A DNA stretch of 64,000 nt from Siphonodentalium dalli (taxonomy: Eukaryota; Mollusca; Scaphopoda; Gadilida; Siphonodentaliidae): contig CP136064.1 in assembly GCA_032622095.1 (NCBI GenBank), positions 218,562,205 to 218,626,204 of the forward strand. The letters run 5' to 3'. The position numbers and the translations under genes were made by a program. Shown here one piece after another: positions 56,268-64,000 of the stretch (positions are counted from its first letter, which is position 1; the number at the start of each line of letters is the position of its first letter). The notes under the pieces are model-generated. The model did no database searches, was not told the origin of the DNA, and was given only the letters and a program-made list of their open reading frames with translations.

Positions 56268-56678
56268 GTGAAATGGGTATCCCATACATGAAATGCCGTA
56301 TCTATATGCTATAGCGCGTATATCCTACAGGTCTGGGTGAACCACCGATTAATCAATAACAGCCCGATCGGGCTAAAGTAGACCGATCAGGCTAAAATAG
56401 ACCGATCGTTCTTTCACAGCCAGCTTGAATCTTGGATAAAGGGAGTAGGCCTACTCTAAATTGTTCTTTCAAGTGAAATAGACCTCCCATACATGAAACG
56501 CCTTATCTATATACTATAGCGCGCATACCCTACAGGTCTGGGTGAACCACCGATCAATCAATAATAGCCTGATCGGGCTAAAATATACCGATCGGGCTAA
56601 AATAATCCAATCGGTCTTTCACAGCCAGCATGAATCTTGGATAAAGGGAGTAGGCCTACTCTAAATTGTTCTTTCAAG
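56268..56678. repeat. ~205-bp tandem duplication
   Basis: Two adjoining units begin CCCATACATGAAA (56281, 56487) and end GTAGGCCTACTCTAAATTGT plus TCTTTCAAG. Each contains several CGATCGGGCTAAA words. Confidence 0.88.
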
Positions 56679-57627
56679 TTACAACCATTTTTTTGTAAAA
56701 AAAATTATTCTTCATTTTGAAACTAATGAAAGACAATTTTGAAACTAATGAAAGACAATGTATAATTTTTGCTGGTATATTCATCATAAATTTGAACAAA
56801 TCTTCAAGCAAACAAAATTTCAATATTCAAGAAATCTCTTACAACAGTGTCAGGAAGACCAATCGATCTAGCTCAGCACGATTGGTCTATTGTGATGTCA
56901 AATATTATTGAAATATTGCTTATAATTTACATTTACAGAAGTCAATAATTCGCATGCAGATAACTTCACCTTGTATTCGGCCAAATATGTTGACGTTAGA
57001 TTAGAAGGCAGAATTCCCAGATTTGTTTATTATTGGTGAACCTGGATAATTTCGAAGGTGTGCCAATCGTCTTTTGCACACTGTGAATACGTACTCATTC
57101 TCTCCTAAATTTGCAAAAATTCCATTTATATATAAATATATATACAGAGTGTGAAAACTTTGTTAGTTGCCAAATAATTGTCGACATTTTACTTAGAAAA
57201 CTTGAATGCAAAAACTATGATAGGCCCCCTATTATTTTGTTTGTTTTTTTCTCTTTTTGTTGAATCTACTTTCGTTATCGACATGCCGGCCTTTGTTTTG
57301 GCTGTTCTCCCAGTCGTGCGTGCCAGCCGATCGTCGTTATTCGGGTGGTTCCGATTTCCTCCGAATATAATTCCATGAGACTCCGCGCGCTGATTCGCTC
57401 CGAACATGTGTTAGTATCTGAGAAGATTTCTTACTCTGATCGCAGTTTTCAACAATTTAATACAGGGCGAGTACCGCACTAATAATATGCCACATTGGGG
57501 GTTTCTTTCTAGTTTTTTATGACCTTTCTTGTGGTATATCGGGCACAGTTCTGTCTGACATCAAATATATGCCCACCGGGAGTGAAGCTAATGACTTTAA
57601 AGGAATAAATTAATTAGGGCATTACTG

Positions 57628-58082
57628 TATATGCCCATTTTAATAACAGAACATATTGTTGTACTTGTCTGCCATTAAATCCAATCTATGCATCATGATG
57701 GTAAATGATCATGAAAATTATGAAGACATTTATTTTAGACCATGCTGATAACAAATGGACAGAATAACGTACAACTAGTCACAAGCGTTATTCTTTAATT
57801 TAGCTAAGTAGCCTTTTATAATTTTAAATTGGATTAGACATGGGGTTAAAATGTAGGGTCTGAATAACCTAAGATAGGACAATGCTTTTGGCCCTTCATA
57901 TGCAGATTAAAGAAATTGCAAGAAAAGACAACCTAATTCCTTGCACCAAAGAATAGTGCGGAGTTACTAAAATTGTCAAGGGGACTATTTTATCAAATGA
58001 TATCTATGGGGACCAAAAGTGGAAACCCTGCATGTATTATAACCTTAACTCATTTCCTTTTTAGATGAGATACTAGACACAA
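57628..58082. other. Non-coding interval
   Basis: Nothing recognised. Confidence 0.4.
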
Positions 58083-58494
58083 ATTACTATTTCTTTGGAT
58101 TCGGAGGTAAAACGTATTTGATTCGAGTCGAGGAACCCACCCTTCTAAGCTCAGAGTGATCAGATATCAATTTTTGAAGTTTGTTATTTTTTGAGATGTG
58201 GTCCACTTGTTCAAATGGGCAAATTACGGACAAATTGTGGGTGTAAGATGGATAACTCTAAAATCAAGTGGTCATTATTGTTAATAGTAACCACTTGATT
58301 TTAGAGTTATCCATCTTGCACTAATAATTTGTCCATTTGAGTGCATGGAAGTTGACCGACCACATCTAAAAAAAATAACAAACTTCAAATTTTTTTATCT
58401 GATCACTCTGAGCTTAGAAGGGTGGGTTCCTCGACTCAAATCAAATAATTTTTACCCCCAAAGCCCAAGAAATAGTAATTTAGGGGTGCTTAAT
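58083..58494. repeat. 410-bp palindrome (foldback)
   Basis: Arms of about 195 bp pair from ATTACTATTTCTTTGG at the left to CCAAGAAATAGTAATT at the right. They include CGAGGAACCCACCCTTCTAA / TTAGAAGGGTGGGTTCCTCG, and close around CCACTTGATTTTAGAGTTAT near 58290. A few mismatches and small indels are present. Confidence 0.88.
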
Positions 58495-59412
58495 CAGATT
58501 TAATTGTGTGAAAATAAGAAACTGGTTATATTGAAAACAGCAACAAATATCCATGTACATTTGTACTATCAAGCAAGAATACCACTTAAGCTCATATGGT
58601 ACCAAGCGTATGTTGCCCGCGATACCATCGGAGTGCTAGGGCCCTACTCATAAATGAGAGAGATCTTCCAATGAAAGGGGAAGACTTGCTAATATCATAT
58701 TTTTAATAATATGAAAGTGTTTTTAAATGGAAATAATAAATAACAAGAACCTTCAAGTCTAATTTTTTTTATTTCGCTTGAAAAACTGATTTTTCCTTCT
58801 TGGTAAGTCAATGACTCCAATCAAGCACATTGGTGGTATCACCCCAATGTATTTCCTCGGGTTACAATGACCCCTGTATTTCTTTTTTGAAATTGTATAG
58901 AAACTGGAATAAGAATAAGAGAAAGCCATTTTTATTTCTGAATTAATAATCAACTATATTTATTAACTCTTCTAACTCACAGATGCATTTGAAATTGTAA
59001 AAACTATACTTCAAAATTTAAATTTCACGGGGGACCTCTGACGATGACTGACCCGTTATGTTGCAAGCTAATATGATTGTAACATAAAAAAAACAGTCGA
59101 AACAATCGCTGAGTGCAACATCACATTTTGGCTCCACTGATGTTTCACGATTATTATTCCATTATGGCAATGATAAGCGATTGTCAGGTGTCTAGACTAT
59201 GTTTACCATACGTAGGCATGCGACATTGTCATAACACCTTCAGGTTACAATACACCAAATACAAATTAGTAGAGTGATTTCCCCTGGCGATACCAAGCTA
59301 GGATCAGAATAAAAAAAATTATGGCAGTTGAATGGTCAATGATATATGGATGAAAAGTGCACAAGAAACATCGAATATAACCACATGGTAAACGGTTATA
59401 CCCATTTTATAT
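58495..59412. other. Non-coding interval
   Basis: Nothing recognised. Confidence 0.4.
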
Positions 59413-59420
59413 GATGGACC

Positions 59421-60689
59421 GGGGGGGGGGGTCGCGCACAAAAAATCCATATATAAGGCGGGGGTGTGTGGGTCATTTAGACCCGGAAAAAATTCCTCCA
59501 CTTAAAATCTCTGTTAATATCAACCATATGACACACTAGGCTATTTAAAACATATTAACCAGAACTAGCTACCATTTAGGGGTGTATGTATGCTGATGTA
59601 TGTCAAAATTAATGTACCAGATTTTGACAGATGAAAGATATATTATATATATATATAAACAAATCATATAACAAACATTAAAACACTTGTAAGAACAAAC
59701 ACTTATAATATGCATATCCAAGATAGCCTTTCAATTGGATGTCAAAGTGTATGTTATAGTTATATATATACACATGTGAATCCCTTTAAGGGTTTGAACA
59801 AAATATAAAGCTGAGTTTATATTGATGGATTCTGTGATGAATTTCGCAATTACTTTTGCCAAATTCGTTTACTGTTATAACATAATTATATGCTCAGACA
59901 CGATCAGTCGACAATGCTTGCATAGAAGCATAAATATGAAATGATTACCATCTTCTGTTCTTAATCCACATAATGGATATTATTTGTTATCAAGATAATC
60001 TTGATGATACAAACAAAAATAACAATTCCACTATATTCCACTGGTTTAAACTATAAAACAAAACTAATTATAAATCATACTAACCTGGATCAAACAGCAC
60101 AGGTAATCTATGCAACTCTCTTCATGCGACCTTTCTCAGAGTCACATATCTTAACTGGACAGTCTGATCCAGGATGCTTGTTCTTATAATGGGTTTCCAT
60201 ATTGCACAGGGGGCACCTACATGTATACGGACGGTTTGTACAAGGTGACCATAGCTTGGATATCTCCGCTGGCTTTAAACTAAACTTTATACTCTGCTAA
60301 TAAGTTAATAATGTGCAGATATATATCACAGAAATAGGGGAGATTAAATTTGTTCTTCCCCTATTACTACAGTATTACTATTGGGGCTTGGGTCTAAAAC
60401 ATCTTATACTATTGTTATATAAAAGAATATGGAGTTATTAAGGATATCAGGACATGTATTATAGGTTTATTAAGATGCTCGAATAGTATTAAATAATAAG
60501 AAACGGAACAATTATTTGCTAGGCTATGATTTGGTTTATATTTTATGTTTTTTGTAAGATTTTGGTGGTGGGTCCCAAAAATTGGGCGAAAAAAAAAAAA
60601 AATTGCAGGTAGAGGGGTGGTTGGTCCCCGAGGGGGCAAAAACATTTTCGCCCTATATATGTAAAACAAATCCGTGACCCCCCCCCCTG
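59421..60689. mobile_element. Second hAT-like element with poly-G/poly-C ends
   Basis: It is flanked by the 8-base duplication GATGGACC (59413-59420 and 60690-60697). The left end is a G run followed by TCGCGCAC; the right end is GTGAC followed by a C run and CTG. Structure and 8-bp duplication match the hAT superfamily and parallel the element at 17770-19224. The interior is non-coding. Confidence 0.75.
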
Positions 60690-60697
60690 GATGGACC

Positions 60698-61499
60698 CTT
60701 AAAATGGTGAACCCCAAATTTGAGCCTGGGCAGTGAAAACCTAAGTCAACTATATATTAATCATGTACAGGTGCAGGGCGGTCCATATATGTCCCAAGGT
60801 CCATATTATGTTCCAAGAATCCAGATATTTAGACTCCTACCCATTTTCTATGATGGACTTACGTGATTGGCATCGCTTGAAGTCGACAGCTACCAAGCAG
60901 TCTGTGCCCTTTTTGTACTCTTGAATAGAGATATGATTAAAATATAGCAAAATGTCTGATTATTTTGAAAAAAAATTACGTGTTTTGTTATTTGTATGTC
61001 CATCCATATGTTCCCTATTCTCGTTTCCAGATGATAACTTTAGTAAGTCTGAACTGAATAGACTGAAATTTCAATGAAATTTGTTATGCAAATTTGGCAT
61101 AAAACTGGCTTTGATAAGAGGACTCATTGGCGTTGTTTGCATTTTCTGTTCGAGAGGTATCCCTCTTTGTTTATCTGAATGTATTGGATTTTGTCCTGCA
61201 CTCATGTATCTGAACCATGGGTTATTGGATCTCAATGAAACCTAGAATTCAGATTTGGCCTCATGAGGGCTTTCAAAAAAGAATTCATTGACGTTGTTCA
61301 CATTTTTCATTCAAGAGTGTTCCCTGTTCCTTTATTATGACACCATAATAATTCATGTAAGTATGCTCACCTGTCTTCCTGAACTCGCTCAGGTGAATGT
61401 GTGTTCTACCCATTTTCTTCAAACCCTACAAAACAATCTAGTTTTAGGAAATTCATGTTTATATAAGCTAATGTATTTATATTGCATGAAGACTATTCC
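60698..61499. other. Non-coding interval
   Basis: Nothing recognised beyond AT-rich text. Confidence 0.4.
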
Positions 61500-61503
61500 T
61501 TAA

Positions 61504-61688
61504 CCCTTTGATTTGAGTGCCAAAATAAGTCTGTTAAAGAATATAAGAATATATTATTAAAATTGTAAAAAAAAAAACCATTGTTAGGCCAATGCATTCT
61601 CTTATATATGGTCGACTCGCATATATAAGAGAATGCATTGGCACAGGGTATATGGCTTGATACAAAAATTGACCTGGCACTCAAAGGG
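61504..61688. mobile_element. piggyBac-type MITE, relative of 38222-38602
   Basis: TTAA lies at both sides (61500-61503, 61689-61692). The ends are CCCTTTGATTTGAGTGCCA and TGGCACTCAAAGGG. The internal hairpin CCAATGCATTCTCTTATATA / TATATAAGAGAATGCATTGG is the same as in the 38.2-kb element, but only one hairpin is present. Confidence 0.9.
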
Positions 61689-61692
61689 TTAA

Positions 61693-62583
61693 TTCTCGGT
61701 TGCATGTACAAGCACCAAAATTTTAAAATCCCGTTTTCAACACCCATCCCCTACCTGTATTGGTAACTTTTTTATCATTTAAGTTAATATGCCCTATCAC
61801 TAACTCAAAAACCACATATATCTTCTACATGTATATATCTTTGATATCAACACATTTCTCCATAAATATTGGTGGGAGGGGTGGCATAAGCATTCAGCAA
61901 TTTAATGTTTGGTTTTAATAGTTACTATGGTAGTAACCCGGCCAATGGTGACTATATACAAATATCTCAATCCAAGTTCTAACATGGTATTTTTGTGTGA
62001 TGATACACACATCTCTCTGAGTGGTACAGCACAGGTAGTCAGGTAGTACCGGTGCGTAACATCCTATAATTATTGTGGTATTGAACTTGATGATCACCTT
62101 GGTGGTTGCTCCATTATGAAGTCATGAATAATTAAATTAAGCTCCTAAATTTGTTATATTATATTTTCAACCCCCCCCCACCCTTTTAAAAGAATTCTTC
62201 AATTATAAATGTAATACACAAACCAATATTTAACTTTTCACAGAATCCTTTTGATCACCATTGACTTACTTCTCTCATGATTAAGCCTATGCAACTCTTC
62301 CTTGTTGAGTGCACAAGGGAGCCTTGAATATCCTCAGCACAGTTGATGTAGGGTCCAAAGTGTATGTCTGCAATCTGAATGGTCAACAAAAAGCTGGTAT
62401 ACATTATGTATACAATTGCCTTTATCTTTTTTTCATCTTTTTAATAAGTTGATAACAAACAAACGGTCTTTATTGAAGTAAGTCAAGTAAGTTCAAACAT
62501 ACCTCTCCCGTGATATTCCCCTGAGCACTTTGTACCAATTACCAGGGTCCAACCATTTTGGCTATATGATTAATTATTTTATT
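61693..62583. other. Non-coding interval
   Basis: Nothing recognised apart from a C run at about 62172. Confidence 0.4.
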
Positions 62584-63145
62584 ATACGCCCTTTTTGAAA
62601 AAAGGTCCTATTATGTTATCAGTCTGTCCGTCCGTTAACATTTTTGGTTTCCGATCGATAACTCCAGTTTGGATTATTTGATCTGAACCAAAGTTGGTAT
62701 GTGTATTTCCCAGCTAAAGATACAGGCCAAGTTATCATGAGTTATGGCCATTTTTCGACTTAGAATTTGACCACATTTTGACATTGAAATTAGGGGTATA
62801 TCAGATTTTCTTCAAATGTAAGCTCAAAGTATTATCGAATATGGGTTATGACCAATTATTTTTACATGAGTTACGGCCCTTTTTTGACTTAGAATTTTAC
62901 TGTCTGTTAACATTTTTGGTTTCCGATCGATAACTCCAGTTTGGATTATTTTATCTGAACCAAAGTAGGGCATGTGTATTTGTCAGCTAAAGATACAGGC
63001 CAAGTTATCATGAGTTATGGTCATTTTTCGACTTAGAATTTGACCACATTTTGAAATTAGGGGTATATCATATTTTCTTCAAATGTAAGCTCAAAGTATT
63101 ATCTTATTTTGCGATAGTACAATTTGAAATGACTAAAGGGCGTAT
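62584..63145. mobile_element. Short TIR repeat with internal ~270-bp duplication
   Basis: The ends ATACGCCCTTT and AAAGGGCGTAT are inverted. Inside, TTAACATTTTTGGTTTCCGA and ATACAGGCCAAGTTATCATG each occur twice about 270 bases apart. The CTGTCCGTCCGTTAAC text is shared with a dispersed repeat near 19575 (reverse). Non-coding. Confidence 0.6.
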
Positions 63146-63325
63146 TTTGCCACGCCCTAGCGATGCTCTTGTTCAAGTTATTTATTAGTGCTCCTTTAAG
63201 ACGCCTGAGGTCAATGGCACCTATCCCATGACACTCCCTGGGTAAAATCATTAGTAAGGATTAGTGTAGATTATATTGATATATAGTCAACATCAGCTTC
63301 TGTTAAAGGTACTTATATATATAAA

Positions 63326-63690
63326 TTTGGACAGAGCCTCTGGCCACTATTTACATATTTAAAACATTTGGACAAAGCCTTCAGGCAGTATTTACATATT
63401 CAAAAAATTGGAAAGAGCCTGCAACAACTATTTACATATTTAAAAATTTGAACAGAGCCTCCGGCCACTATTTACATATTTAAATTTTGGACAGAGCCTC
63501 CGGCCACTATTTACATATTTAAAAATTTGGACAGAACCTCCGGCCACTATTTACATATTTAAGATTTTGGACAGAGCCTCCGGCAATTATTTACATATTT
63601 AAAAAATTGGAAAGAGCCTGCGACAACTATTTACATATTTAAAATTTTGGACCGAGCCTCCAGCCACTATTTACATATTAAATAAAAAAT
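63326..63690. repeat. ~40-bp minisatellite, about nine copies
   Basis: The unit is TTGGACAGAGCCTCCGGCCA followed by CTATTTACATATTTAAAAA. Copies differ by a few bases; two adjacent variant types (AAAGAGCCTGCRACAACT) recur at 63410 and 63610. Confidence 0.92.
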
Positions 63691-64000
63691 TTGGACAGGA
63701 TGATCTGGCTATAAATATTAAATATTTCAAGAACTCCCCCCACTAATGCCCTATATATAAATCATATTTATTTTTGTTTACTCACAGTCAGCTTTCCAGC
63801 ACTGATGTAATTCATGTTAAATTTGTTTGATGATTATGACTGAAAAATAAAAAAAGAGAAAATAATTAGTGTTATATAATAGAGTATTATTCAACATACC
63901 ATCATTACTGGTGAGAAATTTACTACAAAATTAGTGCACAGATGTAAGATGACATGGGAAATGTCAAAGGATAGGTACTACTAGTATTTACCTCAAATAA

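Larger units (their letters stand above)
54209..57596. other. 3.4-kb insert, no recognisable genes
   Basis: It starts TGATGTGAAACG and ends AGCTAATGACT, without terminal repeats that I can see. It contains the GCGCTTAAGCGC cluster and the two tandem duplications listed separately. No domain-bearing ORF. Confidence 0.45.
53981..57627. mobile_element. Mariner-like MITE split by a 3.4-kb insert
   Basis: The left end CAGTAATGCCCTAATTAATT (TA before it) pairs with the right end AATTAGGGCATTACTG (TA after it). It is the same family as 16022-16212. Interior units GGGTAACTTTTCAGGGTTTA are duplicated in tandem with an 85-bp period (54028-54197). The right arm is interrupted: TTAAAG at 54203-54208 and again at 57597-57602 bracket 3388 bases. 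This is consistent with an insertion of unknown type with a 6-bp target duplication. Confidence 0.65.

Noticed and set aside
60415-60717. 100-codon minus-strand ORF at the right end of the second hAT element
   Set aside because: It spans the poly-C and poly-A runs and ends in the target site; no domain is visible.

Overview
The window is nuclear DNA of an animal, most likely a marine invertebrate (mollusc, annelid, brachiopod or lancelet type). It is AT-rich, has one clear single-exon animal glycosyltransferase gene, a few long coding islands, and a dense mixture of eukaryotic transposons: LTR, tyrosine-recombinase and Helitron elements, mariner-, piggyBac- and hAT-type MITEs, foldbacks and minisatellites. 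Nothing looks bacterial or organellar. The exact phylum cannot be read from this sequence.

Layout. 1-3.5 kb: a foldback palindrome and a minus-strand Crypton-type (DUF3504) tyrosine recombinase ORF with one in-frame stop. 3.5-10.4 kb: two adjoining LTR elements in opposite orientation. Element A (minus) has no recognisable protein genes. Element B (plus) is young, encodes only a gag-like/chromodomain remnant, and carries a 1.15-kb insert in its 5' LTR. 10.4-11.2 kb: a minus-strand ORF cut off at the edge of element B, with a CCAAT/GC-box promoter-like region upstream. 12-19 kb: mostly non-coding, with degenerate repeats, a mariner MITE, and a hAT element whose terminal repeats are extended by poly-G. 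19.9-21.0 kb: the only convincingly intact host gene, a GT31 beta-1,3-galactosyltransferase-like enzyme. 21.6-22.9 kb: minisatellites. 23.3-28.7 kb: a broken DIRS/Ngaro-like tyrosine-recombinase retrotransposon (SGNH tail, gag, RT, RNase H, YR).

28.9-46 kb: bounded by an inverted pair of ~340-bp repeats. It holds two degraded copies of an unclassified DDD-type transposase-like gene, each followed by a PHD finger, plus a 3.2-kb TA-flanked TIR element, a Helitron, a piggyBac MITE, a YR fragment and several repeat arrays. 47.9-53.3 kb: a long, nearly continuous transposase-like gene combining a C48/Ulp1-like protease, a GATA-like zinc finger, a MULE-type RNase-H transposase, a SWIM finger and a C-terminal PHD finger, interrupted by two stops and several frame changes. 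53.4-64 kb: non-coding, with a mariner MITE split by a 3.4-kb insert, tandem duplications, a 410-bp palindrome, a second poly-G hAT element, another piggyBac MITE and a 40-bp minisatellite.

The coherent theme is transposases fused to, or followed by, PHD fingers: three loci from two unrelated transposase folds end in the same kind of histone-reading module. The Ulp1-GATA-MULE-SWIM-PHD gene is the best candidate here for an undescribed system.
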